A DNA stretch of 64,000 nucleotides from NCBI RefSeq assembly GCF_022965805.1, contig NC_133101.1:46084342-46148341 (forward strand), in the 5' to 3' direction. Numbering within the stretch: the stretch's first letter is position 1; each line of letters begins with the position of its first letter. The notes under the pieces were generated by a model. That model searched no databases and had not been told where the DNA came from. It saw only the letters and a program-made list of their open reading frames with translations. The translations under genes and the position numbers were made by a program. Origin of the DNA: Primulina eburnea (lineage: Eukaryota > Streptophyta > Magnoliopsida > Lamiales > Gesneriaceae). Positions 11,549 to 22,390 of this stretch are shown one piece after another.

Positions 11549-13053
11549 TGTAGTGACCCGTTCCCGAATCACCTACTAATCAAAAACTAAGCATGCAATT
11601 AACCTAATTAATAATAATAATCAGAGATAACAGCGGAAAAGTCAACAAAATAATGGTTATACAACCCAATCGAAGTCTAGAATAACTCAAAATAAAATAT
11701 CCAATACAACCATATCGAATCAAAACAATACCGATAAACTAAACCAACCAGCTACTCAACGTCCTCCTCCTGCTCCTCCTGAGCTGTCCAACCTGAGGCC
11801 TGCCCCGTGGGAATGGGGTGTCCAAGAATAAACAAAACCGAGGACGTGAGCGATAAGAACGCCCAGTACAAAAGTATGAGTATACAGACCTATATGAAAT
11901 GCACATGCTATGATCATGATACCGGGGTAGTCAAGAAACAGGAGTCACAAAAGGATCTCAACAATGCTCAGTCTAGAGGCGCCAAGTGGATAGTGCCGCG
12001 CGGTACACCTCTGGGTCACTGCATCCACTACAAGACAGACGTGGACCTAAAATGTCCCGGACCACCGAAGCCCTCCCGACCCGTCGGCCACTGTGTACTC
12101 TCGGTGTCCATGCGTCCACAAGACAGGGCTGAGCGGCCCCAAGATATAGCTTATCTCGAAAGAGATACAGCTCAACAGTAAAGGCTATCTCGAAGGAGAA
12201 TACGGCTCAACATGAAATGCAACGTGCAGTAATAAACGTGACATAATAGCATGCATCATATGACATATATCAATGCACCACATAATCATGCAACACATAT
12301 AAGAATGTATACTCAACCAGGATATCTCGGATAGTACTTTCGTACCTCTATCACAGCAAGCCTAGCCTTACGCAACACCGCTAATCAGGTCTAGCACAAG
12401 CCTACGCATCAAAAGCATACTCAATCAATACTACCATGCTCGACTAGCAAAACCAGTACTCCCTAGTACTACCAAAGGTTTAGGGTTTACCTTCGTCCGT
12501 CGACAGCCCTTTGATGTCGATTGCCTCGTAACTCAGGCGCCGCTACGCTACTACTCCTGGCAGCTCTTGGCTATCGCTCGACCAACAACTAACCCTAGAA
12601 ACCTTCCAAACTCTCCAAAATGAGAGAAAACTCAAGAAATTGGCAAGTCAAAAATGAGAAATCCGAGCACTATTTATAGGCCATGTTCGGATCCTCCGAA
12701 CAACACTTCGGAACGTCCGAACGCTACGTGTCCATTGGCTCTTGACAGCTCATGATCGGATCCTCCGATCATACACTTCGGACCGTCCGAACATGCACGT
12801 GTCCAGCTGCTCTTGACACCTCATGATCGGATCCACCGAACCTACACTTCGGAACGTCCGAACTCCCACGTGTCGATCAACTCTTGACACCTAATGATCG
12901 GATCCACCGAACTCACTTCGGACCTTCCGAACTCTTCGGTGCTTCCGAACCATCTTCGGTCCGTCCGATCATGACTCGGTCAAAATTACACCTTAAACCT
13001 TCTTAATCACCATTACTCCGTTAATTACCCAATTTGGAATTCGGGCTACTACA
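11549..13053 (-). repeat. Gypsy-C LTR (5' in element orientation)
   Basis: 1505 bp, the partner of 9682-11186, with the same termini, TATA box and palindrome array (12686-12971). The PBS lies immediately to its left. Confidence 0.9.
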
Positions 13054-13058
13054 ATCAC

Positions 13059-14787
13059 CCTTTTCAAACACCACCTTCTTCTTCCCCTTGTTGGCTTGTT
13101 TGGTGTATTGCTCATTCTTCTAGGTTGGCCTTGACCTTCTCATGAAAAATCCTAACAAATTCGGCCTTCTTCTTGCCATCGATATTTAACCTTTCACTCA
13201 CAGGTAAAGACATCAAATCCAACAGAGTCAAAGGATTAAAACCATACACAATTTCAAACGATGAATAGTTGGTAGTAGAATGCATGCAACGATTATACGC
13301 AAACTCAACAAATGGCAAACAATCCTCCCAAATTTTTAAGTTCTTTTTAAGTATTGCCCGCAAAAGTGTTCCTAAAGTTCTATTAACAATCTCAGTTTGC
13401 CCATCCGTTTGAGGATGTCACGTAGTAGAGAACAACTATTTTTTGCCAAGTTTAGCCCATAAAGTTTTCCAAAAATAGCTCAGAAACTTAACATCACGAC
13501 GGGAAACAATAATCCTAGGCATGCCATGCAACCTAACGACTTCTCTAAAGAACAAATCCACAATGGTAGATGCATCATCAGTTTGGTGACAAGCAATGAA
13601 ATGTTCCATTTTCGAAAATCTATCAACAACAACAAATATTGAGTCCCTCCCCTTCTTAGTCCTAGCAATCCCAAAACAAAGTCCATAGAAATGTCGACCC
13701 AAGGCTCACTAGGGACAGGGAGATGTGTATACAATCTATGTTGTTGTGTCCTAGACTTAGCTTGCCTACAAGTTATGCACTTATCACTCTCAACATCACG
13801 TTTCATATGTGGCCAATAAAAATGTTCATGCAAAGCACTCAAGGTTTTTGTCACACCAAAGTATCCCATCAAACCACCCCTATGTGCCTCCCTAACAAGT
13901 AACTCACGAATTGAGGATTTAGGAATGCACAACCAATCTTCTGTAAATAAGAAACCATGATGCAAATAAAATTTGTCATGAGGACCATGCATACAAGTTT
14001 CAAACACACTCTTAAAATCCTCATCTAGCACATACAACTCTTTCACATGTTCAAACCCCAAAATCATGGATTCCAAGGTAGAGATTAGTACGTACCTCTG
14101 TGATAGTGCGTCGGCCACTATATTCTCCTTACCTTGTTTGTACTTGATTATGTAGGAGAATGTCTCTATGAATGACACCCACTTGGCATGCCGCTTGTTC
14201 AGCTTTTGTTGCCCCTTAAGTTGCTTTAGAGACTTACGATCCGTATGAATCACAAACTTCTTAGGCCTCAAGTAGTACTGCCACGTCTCTAGATTCCTCA
14301 CAAGTGTGTACAACTCCTTATCATACGTGGGATAGTTCAGGGCGGCTCCATTGAGTTTCTCGCTAAAGTATGCCACCGATCGACCTCCTTGCATCAAGAC
14401 TCCACCAATACTTACACCTGAAGCATCACATTCAATTTCAAAAGTATTAGCAAAATCAGGTAAAACAAGTAAAGGAGCATTAATTAATTTTTGCTTGATA
14501 AGATTAAAAGACTTCTCTTGCTTCTCGCCCCAATGGAATGGAAGGTTCTTCTTGATTACCGCCGTCATCGGTGCTGCCAATGTGCCAAAATCCTTTACAA
14601 ACCTCCTATAGAAGCTTGCAAGTCCATGAAAACTTCGGACTTGACCCACAGTAGTAGGCGATGGCCAATCTCGAATAGCACTTACCTTGTCTTCATCCAC
14701 TTGTATCCCCTGTGAGCTTACCAAAAAACCAAGAAAGACAAGTTTGCTTGTACAAAAATCACATTTTTTTAAGTTAGCATATAAATT
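13059..14787 (-). pseudogene. Gypsy-A RNase H and integrase, decayed
   Basis: The longest open stretch is 13480-14724 (414 codons): RT thumb/connection ([17 protein letters not shown]), RNase H ([42 protein letters not shown]) and the integrase N-terminus ([25 protein letters not shown]). The integrase core starts as [13 protein letters not shown], then shifts frame to [14 protein letters not shown] (13436-13702); the second acidic residue reads VSRRD. A further piece (13112-13363, [17 protein letters not shown]) ends near the Gypsy-C insertion. Confidence 0.85.
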
Positions 14788-15560
14788 TTAAGCCCTTAGT
14801 GTGATTAGCACAAGTTTCAAGTGACCAACATGCTCATCCAAGTCTTTGCTATATACTAGGATATCATCAAAGTAAACAACAACAAATTTTCCTATGTATG
14901 CACGCAAGACATGGTTCGTTAACCTCATAAAGATGGTAGGAGCGTTAGTTAAGCCAAAAGGCATGAATATCCACTCATATAACCCATATTTGGTTTTAAA
15001 TGCACTTTTCCACTCATCACCTTCCCTCATCTTAATTTGGTGATAACCACTCTTCAAATGAATTTTGCTAAAAATACAAGCACCATGCAATTCATCTAAC
15101 ATATCATCTAGTCTAGGTATGGGATGCCTATACTTAATGGTTATGTTATTGATTGCTCTAAAATCTACACACATACGCCATGAGCCATCTTTCTTTGGAA
15201 CTAGTAAAACAGGTACAACACAAGGTGACATGGGCTCACGCACAAAACCACTCTCTAACAACTCACTTACCTGCCGTTGAAGCTCCTTATTCTCCTCCGG
15301 ATTGCTCCTATAAGCTTGACGATTTGGCAATGCACTCTCGGGTACAAAATCAATTTGGTGCTCAATTCCCTCAATGGTGGTAGTCTTGAGGTAACTCCTC
15401 CGAAAATATATCATCAAATTCCTGTAAAAGTGAAACAACAGTGCTCGGAAGGGACCCGACTATATCATTTGTGTTAAAGAGGATCTCTTTATAAAGAATC
15501 AACACAAGTGGTTCATGTGTGTACATCAAATGTTTCAACTCACATTTTTGGGCCATATAT
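14788..15560 (-). pseudogene. Gypsy-A reverse transcriptase, decayed
   Basis: The open frame 14788-15438 covers the RT core: [36 protein letters not shown] (canonical [12 protein letters not shown], so the first catalytic aspartate reads H here), [12 protein letters not shown] and YFDD at about 14863-14874. Frameshifts separate it from RNase H (14724) and from the upstream region [13 protein letters not shown] (15371-15556). Copy 1 keeps D in the first motif, so that loss is specific to this copy. Confidence 0.8.
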
Positions 15561-16300
15561 GTTTTTTTTTTGTCCTCTTTCCTCTCATTTTATTTTCCCT
15601 CATTTTCTTTCCTCTCTTTTTTCTTTTGTATGGATGGCTATCTCACTCTTTTCTCCTCTCTTTTTTTCAGCCATCTCATTTTTATTTTCAAAGGCCAACT
15701 CACTTTTTAGTTCACTCTTTTGTTCGGCTTCATCTATCTTCTTTTTTTTCAATTGGTCCTCCAACACTTGTTTTGGGGACAAAGGAAGTAAGACAATGGT
15801 TTCTTTCTTGAGTACAAAAGAATATCTATTCCTAAACCCATCATGTGTCACTTGTCTATCATATCGCCATGATCTCCCTAACAAAATATGACAAGCATGC
15901 ATTGGCACTACATCACGCAACACCTCATCAACATACTTCCCAATCGAAAAAGAAACCAACACTTGTTTTGTCATCTTCACCTCCGCAAATCATTCAACCA
16001 TTGAAGCCTATATGGTTGAGGATGCTTCAATGTAGGTAAACCCAATTTCTCCACCATCTCACTACTAGCCGCATTGGTGCAACTTCCCCAATCTATGATT
16101 AGATTGCAAACTTTTTGATTTACAAAACACCTAGTATGGAACAATTTCTCTCTTTGGTTAATCTCCTCCTCCTTGACTTGGGCACTCATGATTTGCCTAG
16201 TCACTAGTGCTTCACCTACAACCGTCTCATATCCCTCATCAGGATCCTCTAACGCAGGCATCTCATCATCATCACCCTCACTATGCGATTCATACTCACC
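15561..16300 (-). pseudogene. Gypsy-A protease and K/E-rich linker
   Basis: Protease: CNLIIDWGSCTNAASSEMVEKLGLP (active site DWG in place of the D-[TSG]-G pattern) around 16060-16120, and CHILLGRSWRYDRQVTHDGFRNRYSF near 15810-15900. Between protease and RT the minus strand codes a K/E-rich stretch (KSELKSEL..EKKRGEKSE) that appears on the plus strand as a pyrimidine-rich run and creates spurious phenylalanine-rich plus-strand frames. Confidence 0.75.
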
Positions 16301-17344
16301 ATAGTCATTTAAAATCATCACCCTTTTGTTAGGACATTCACTAGAAATATGTTTTAATCCTTGACACCTAAAAAATCTAACATTTCTAGATCTATTAAGA
16401 GGAGTTTCAGATTTACCTTGCACTCCTTGTTTAGGCGCCTCTTGTTTGGTCTCAATCTTGGGCTTTGTCACCACCTTATTCTCCCCACGTTTCACCACAT
16501 TTGATCGCCAAGAAGATGATGAACCCCCAGTTTGATTAGTGCGGCCAAATCCTCGCCTCTTGAGTTGTTGTTCCAATTTTATGGCCATTTGCACCATCTC
16601 GTCTAGATCCAAGTAGTGCCTAAGCTCCACTTGATCCTTTATTTCCCTGTTCAAACCACAAAGAAAACGAGCCATCGTCGCATCACTATCTTCCTCGATA
16701 TTTTCCCTAATCATGACTACTTCCATCTCTTTATAGTAGTCCTCAACACTGTTTAACCCTTGCCTTAAAGTTTGTAGCCTCTTAAACATCTCCCTATAAT
16801 AGTGATTGGGTACAAACCTCTTCCTCATGACCCTCTTCATCTCATCCCAAGATTCAATGGGTCTCTCATTATACCTTCTTCTAGTGGTCACAAGTTGATC
16901 CCACCAAATGAGAGCATAATCTAGGAACTCCACCACCGCCAACCTAACTTTCTTTTGTTCGGAGTAGTGGTGACATTCAAATACAAACTCTACCCTCTTT
17001 TCCCATTATAAATATGCCTCCGGGTCAGATTTCCCAAGGAACGATGGAATTTTTATCTTAATACTGCCCATGTTACCATCTTCCCTATTCCCATCATATC
17101 TACCCCATACGGCTTCTTTTCTTCCCATACCAAATCCTCTACCTCTTCCATTCCTATCCTAATTTTCGTTTTGGCTCTCCTCGTCTCCTCCCAAATCATA
17201 TTCCTCTTCTTCTCCTCCTCGACCCACATCTTTAGGCTTAGACTTACTACCACTAGTACTAACTTCAAGTTTATCCAACCTCTCATGTAAGGGCTCTAAT
17301 TCATTCCTCATCATCCTAATAAAATGTCCAAACAACGCCTCCAT
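16301..17344 (-). pseudogene. Gypsy-A gag (capsid and zinc knuckle), decayed
   Basis: N-terminal piece 17159-17344 starts MEALFGHFIRMMRNELEPLHERLDKLE, a likely coiled coil. The capsid core follows at 16300-16942: ALIWWDQL, MKRVMRKRFVPNHYYREMFKRLQTLRQG, MARFLCGLNREIKDQVEL (Retrotrans_gag type). The zinc knuckle reads F-x2-C-x4-H-x4-C, its first cysteine replaced by phenylalanine. The gap between the two pieces (about 16943-17158) contains frameshifts. Confidence 0.8.
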
Positions 17345-17954
17345 TTGAACCTTAGATAATCCTTGGTTCGAACTTGCAATAAAATGTTAGTAGAAATAAT
17401 AGATATTCCTCACCCAAATGCTCACGATCACTCCGAAGAAAGTTCGCTCTTCTCTCCTCACTTATTTTTTTGCTCACAACAAATAGTCACGTTCACTCCA
17501 AAGAAAATTCACTTGCACTTAAGTAATGTCACTCAAATTCGAGATTTCTCTCAAGGTGCTCAAGCTTTGTATTTGAGTATATCAAACAATCAAGTTTCAA
17601 CTCGTGAAAAAATGTGATCGACTCACTTAGACTGCGTAGACAAGTAATTTGAAGATAAATTTTATTTTTTTGACTATGTGAGACAATTTAATATGACTTA
17701 CAAAAAGGAATAGAACAAAATACTTAAAAGAAATAATGGTGAATTTTCGTATTTTTTGTATTTTTTTTGTATTTTTTTTGGGCTAATTATATCTCGAAAA
17801 TCACCGAGAAAAAAAAATCAAACTGTTTTTCAAGAATCACAGATTGATGAAAATACGAAGAACGGTAAACCAGAACAGATCTGGAAACGAACGAAGAAAT
17901 AAACAGATCTGAAAATTGAAGAACAAGATACTTACTTGAATTCAATTAACCTAA
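17345..17954 (-). other. Gypsy-A 5' untranslated region, no gene seen
   Basis: Non-coding stretch between the PBS and gag. T-rich on the plus strand near 17740-17785. No open frame with recognisable content. Confidence 0.6.
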
Positions 17955-17966
17955 GTTCTGATACCA
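17955..17966 (-). other. Gypsy-A primer binding site
   Basis: The minus strand reads TGGTATCAGAAC, one base off the initiator-Met PBS TGGTATCAGAGC, two bases from the LTR end. Confidence 0.8.
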
Positions 17967-17968
17967 AA

Positions 17969-18816
17969 TGATATGAATCCTCGTACGAACGAAAAGCAAA
18001 CACGATTTTAATTGAACCGCGCCCTCAATTTCACAAACGTTAAAAGATTCTTTGATGTTGTCCCGACCTTTTGAATCAAGTATTACGTAATATTCACCTT
18101 TAACTATGAACGGTTTAGCAATAAATAATCACAAGAAGAACAATCGAAACTCGAACGAACCTTCAAAGAACTCATCTTTGACAATCCGCATAAGAATGAT
18201 CGACAAACGCCACAAAGTATGAACTTTGATAAGTTTGATTTTTGACAAAGCAAATGCTTTAATTGTTTGAGAGAAAAACTCAAGAACAATGTATTATAAT
18301 TAATAATAATCTGAATAATGTCTAAAATTTCGTTCACCCCTTTTTACATATCAAAAGGATAACAATATCTAGTTACCAAACAAAACAAAACACCAAAGAA
18401 ATAAATTTTCTCGCCAAGCCGTCAAGGACACGGACCCCGTGTAGAGGTCCGGAGCTGGGTCCATGTAGGCATTGTGATTTACACGGGCCTCGTGTACAGG
18501 TCCGTGCCTAGGTCCGTGTACACACTGGATTTCTTCATTCTCGGACGTAATGGACACGGACCCCGTGTACAGGTCCGTGCTCAGGTCCGTGTAGGCTCTG
18601 GACTGCTTGAATAATGTCCTTTGGTTGCCGAACTCACTCCCATGCATCACGAACCCTTCGGCACTTTTCTCCTTGCACGTAAACCCTCCTTGATTGCTCA
18701 TAAGCCCATTCACTGCTTCTTTGAACCTTTTCAGACGTTCCCTCGTGATTGGTCCCTCTGGCAACTCTGAAGGGCCTCATGCTTTCCTTGGGGCTTGACC
18801 ACCCGTGTTCGCATCA
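17969..18816 (-). repeat. Gypsy-A 5' LTR
   Basis: 848 bp; in element orientation starts TGATGCGAAC and ends ATTCATATCA. Palindrome cluster at 18428-18600. Right flank is the aaaca duplication (18817-18821). Confidence 0.88.
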
Positions 18817-18987
18817 AAACATATTGATTTCAGGCATCACTTCATCAGAGATCATGCACTCATGAAGGAAATCAGACTGGAGTACATATCAACTGAACAA
18901 CAAGCAGCTAACACCTTCACCAAGCCACTTCCCGAGACTAAGTTTTCATACTTTCGAAATATTCTTGGCTTAATTGATTTGTCTTAA
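18817..18987 (+). pseudogene. copia-1 pol C-terminus
   Basis: Continues the pol frame interrupted at 2156 with IDFRHHFIRDHALMKEI, then STEQQAANTFTKPLPE, the conserved tail of Ty1/copia RNase H. It ends at TAA (18985-18987). No stops occur within it. Confidence 0.88.
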
Positions 18988-19121
18988 TATTATTCAGTTT
19001 GAATATATTCTTGTTACTCAGATATTACCAGTTGAATATGTTCTTGTTTTTAAATACTTATTACAAGTCAGATTGCAGAATAATAAACCAGTAAATCAAT
19101 CAATGAACAAAAATATCAATT

Positions 19122-19535
19122 TTATTGATAATACAGATATGCTATTACACGGTTTAATTCACTTTCTACTACATCTTTGCAAAGGGACATCCAAAGAGAC
19201 ATATCCTCAGAGGTAGTTCTCCTAAAGTTTTTTGAAAAGGAAATTTTATCTAAAATTCTATACTCCTTGATGAGCATCAAGTAGTAGAGTCCTTCATCGG
19301 TGGCAAGGTCTGAAGTATGCATGACAGACAGACGCCGCTTATATTTGATATTGGTTGCCTTTTTTTCATATGAGGCAACTATTCTATCTCTCTGAAGAGA
19401 TTGCAGCTCTTGAATCTTCGTCTAGGTGGACATGGTTTTGGCGAAGACAAAGTCTTCCATATCCTTCTTCCAAGATTTTTCAAATGACAACCTCTCTGCA
19501 AGATTGGGCTGATTGGAACTGCTAGCCTTGTCCAT
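19122..19535 (-). pseudogene. Antisense reading frame inside copia-1, one in-frame TAG
   Basis: A continuous minus-strand frame from ATG at 19533-19535 (MDKASSSNQPNLAERLSF..) to 19122, about 137 codons, broken only by one TAG in 'KTMST*TKIQEL'; that codon is a CAG by one C-to-T change. It is rich in K, E and S and looks helical; no known domain is recognised. A TATAAATAAG box lies upstream on the same strand (RC of ~19580-19590), about 45 bases before the ATG. It lies between pol and the sense extra ORF. It could be a gene carried by the element or a chance frame; the box, start and length favour the former. Confidence 0.5.
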
Positions 19536-20163
19536 CTGCACTTATATTATCTTCTGAATTATTTTGTATCTAACAAGTTTGATCTTATTTATAGACAGAT
19601 TCAAACCAAATGAAGAATATGAAGAGACTTCCATCAACCGTCTACATTTAAATTACCGAGGATGAGATTCTCTTACTCTATTTTATATTATGCATTTATT
19701 TAAGGGGAATATTGATTCTTTTTAAATTGGTTAATTGATAAGAAAATTTTTAGTTGGTCTTCAACTGAATTGATTCAGTTTTCAACTGATCACTCAGTTA
19801 TTGACTTAACTGATCTGATCACGTAGGTTAACCGATTAATGATAAAAATCCACATTAAGTGATGTGACTGTTAAAATTACGCATTTAATTATGCCATTCA
19901 TTGTATAGTAATTGACAATGTGGCCCCACGTAGTCCAAGCGACTTATTTACATGTACACAGCATGTACACACGTATTAATTTATTCAAATTAATCTTGTA
20001 CTGACACGTGTCCAAAAATTTGAACAGTCACCAACATAAGTAATCAGCCGCCCTTATTCAGTTTATTTTCTTTATGTCATTTATAATTCTTAGATCTTCA
20101 AACTTTCAGAGCATTCAAACACTCAAAGCATTTTTCTTTGCAGAAATTCAGAAATCAAGCAAA
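19536..20163. promoter_or_regulatory. Region between divergent frames of copia-1, possible two-way promoter
   Basis: 628 bp without a gene. It contains a minus-strand TATAAATA (~19583), a cluster of AACTGA/TCAGTT words (19755-19825, arms facing each other, as in the LTR U3), and a palindromic GACACGTGTC G-box at 20003-20012. A pyrimidine tract ending in TTTGCAG (20138-20144) just before the extra ORF start could serve as a splice acceptor for a subgenomic transcript. Confidence 0.4.
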
Positions 20164-22390
20164 ATGTCAAGCCAAACACTCGCATACATTCTCAATGCGA
20201 TGGCTATTGACTTTGGATCAGTTATTTCTGTCAAAGATGAAGAAGTTCGAGGTGTCTTTCTGAAACTCGAAGCAGTTGGCTTGAAGAAATTTCTTGGATT
20301 GGAAATCTAGGATGTTTACCCAAAGGAAGTTCAACATATCTATGCCAACAACACAATCTCTACTGACGGCAAAATCATCTCAACCATCAATAACCAGATG
20401 TTGACAATAGATGAAGAATTTTTTAGTTCTCTCTTCCAACTACCTTCTGATGGTTTATCTCATTTTTCTGAGATAAATATTGCGGATAATGAAGAAATGC
20501 AGACTCTTTTGTCTGCTGATGGGATGAAAATCAAAGTTTCTGATCCCGAGAAGGAGCTGAAGCCAGAAATTCAGTTGCTGGCAGATACAGTGGCCAAGGG
20601 TGTACTCGCCAAGGCAGACTCATTTGTTGCTCTAACCCTTTAGAAGTTTCAAGTGATGACTGCTATCATGAAGGAAAGGAGACTGAACTGGTCTACTATC
20701 ATATTCAACATTCTAAATAATATGGTTCAGTCCTCCAAGTAGTCCAACTATTATGTTGTGGCACTCAAATACCTACTGAATAATAATGGTCTTGTGGATG
20801 AATCAACTGAGAAGTCATCCAAATTTATAGTCTTTAATGCCAAGAAATCTTAGCATCCAAAAAATAAGCCGAGCATATCTCCTGAGCAGTTTTTCAAGGT
20901 GAAAAAGGAGATTGGGATGCTGGCAAGTCCCAAATCAGCTAATATGGCAAAGACTAATGACTTGGCTTAGAAGAATACAATCAAGAGGAAGTTGATTGTC
21001 AGCAAAACTGATTCGGAGAAAACCCAATCTCCGAAAATTAAAAAAAAGCCAAGATCCCAAAAGACCAAACCAGCTGTTGTACAAGATGTTCCAGCTGAAA
21101 GGCTGACACCAACTAGAGCTGAACCGCCTCTTATTGCTATACCTATTAGAGCAGTTCCGTTTACATCAGCAGCTGAAGAGACTCAGCAATGGACTCCAAC
21201 TTATCCTCCAATGCAGAGAGTCACCAAATCTAGTGAGAAATTGAAACTTACTGGAGTCAGAGCACCACTCATCACTGTTGCCCGACCAACTGTTATACTA
21301 GTTGCTAGATCAAAGCGAGTGGTGATTCAAGAAAAGGTGGATGCCACCACCTCAGGCATGAGCTATTCTCATGCCCTAACTGATCCTAAAGCTAAGGGCA
21401 AGTTAATTGAAGAGCTCAGGCCAAACAACCCCATTCAGACTCATATCGATCTCATCTGGATTGAGATAAATGAGTTCTCTTAATCGAAGTTGGATGTTTA
21501 TAATGAATGAGTCATATTCAGGACCGAAATATTTTCTAGGCATTTTCAGAAAACTTCAGTTTTGAATAAATTCATCGCCTTGGGGAAAATCATCCCAAGA
21601 ACAGTCAAAGCTGTCACCATTGCTCAAGCAATGGAAAGGGGAGATTATTTATTTGATCTAATGCGTGTAAAGAAGCTAGCTGAAATCACAGCTCAGCTAA
21701 GAAAGAATTTTGATCCAATCAATCCAACTGCCTACAATGACATAGCAGTTTTTTAGCAGCTAGACTCGGATCTCTTGTCCCTGCAGATGAAGATCAAAGA
21801 TTGGGAAATGGATCAACAATTGTACATACTAGTTGATTCACAAAGCCCAACTTTAGTAAAGCAGGGTGGAACATCTAGAGTTCAAACAGAGCCATCCGAG
21901 GAACCAAATATTGAACAAGTTGTTGAGCAAGTGACTTTTCCTACCTCTTAGGATGCTCAACCATCATCTCCTCCTGCTCCTCCAAAATCTCCTCCAGTGA
22001 GTCTTCAGCTGTATACAGAAGCTGAGTTGTCATTGGCAAATATTGATGAAGTTATCCAGTCAGTTGCCACTGACATCTAGCTGAACCTTACAATTTAGCA
22101 ACTACATGAAGACAAGAATACAACAGAACAAATAGCCTCAGAGCCTATATTAAAAGAAATTGAAGAATTAGTTCAGTCTGCTGCCACGACTGAACAACAG
22201 AATAAAGTTGAAATGCCTCAACTGCATTCAGAACAAATTGAAGATATGCAAGTGCCGATTGAGGAGCCAGCTATCTACACTGCTGATCAGCTCTCTCCCT
22301 CTGCTCAAAACATTCTTCAGGAACCAGTTGAAGAAGTTATTACTAAACCAGTTCAAGCCGAGACTGAAGCACATAGCTGGACATGGTAAT
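20164..22390 (+). pseudogene. copia-1 extra ORF after pol (env-like position), decayed
   Basis: Begins MSSQTLAYILNAMAIDFGSV and can be read in one frame for about 740 codons across roughly eleven stops. Nine of the stops are TAG, mostly at sites where CAG is expected. The N-terminal part is globular; the middle is proline/lysine-rich (~21000-21350), and the C-terminal part is acidic and glutamine-rich. No transmembrane segment is evident, so 'env-like' refers only to position. The real C-terminus, recovered in the downstream repeats, ends with a long helical segment, a Q-run and KKRPRQ/KRAKKRR basic clusters. Function unknown; extra ORFs after pol are known in SIRE/Maximus elements. Confidence 0.65.

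Larger units (their letters stand above)
9682..13053 (-). mobile_element. Gypsy-C: young, internally deleted gypsy element (two 1505-bp LTRs, 362-bp interior)
   Basis: Target duplication atcac (9677-9681 and 13054-13058); copy 1 at 3191-3225 gives the empty site. Termini TGTAGTGACC..GCTACTACA. The interior (11187-11548) keeps a PBS on the minus strand (RC of 11534-11545, TGGTATCAGAGC, initiator-Met) and a PPT (RC of 11187-11200, TAAGGGGGGGAGAA), plus the TTTCGAGGACGAAAT block typical of Tekay-like chromovirus ends, but no gag or pol. It must have moved with proteins supplied by another element. Confidence 0.92.
6088..15938. repeat. Tandem segmental duplication, copy 2 (contains two later insertions)
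   Basis: Same order as 1265-6082: copia RT, RNase H, Gypsy-A 3' LTR, Gypsy-A pol. It was interrupted after duplication by the solo LTR (6369-8043) and Gypsy-C (9682-13053); neither occurs at the matching place in copy 1, which supplies the empty-site sequences. The Gypsy-A part continues past 15938 to its 5' LTR, so this copy is the original and the one on the left is the partial duplicate, or the reverse with respect to the copia part. Confidence 0.85.
8630..18816 (-). mobile_element. Gypsy-A: CRM-like chromovirus, complete ends, interrupted by Gypsy-C
   Basis: Termini TGATAT..GCATCA and target duplication aaaca (8625-8629 and 18817-18821) inside copia-1 RNase H (..RTKH|IDFRHHF). Minus orientation: 5' LTR 17969-18816, PBS 17955-17966 (minus TGGTATCAGAAC, close to the initiator-Met tRNA end), gag, protease, RT, RNase H, integrase, PPT, 3' LTR 8630-9466. 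Without Gypsy-C it is about 6.8 kb. The RT style ([33 protein letters not shown]) and a coding frame running into the 3' LTR point to CRM or a near relative; the lineage call needs a tree. Confidence 0.85.
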
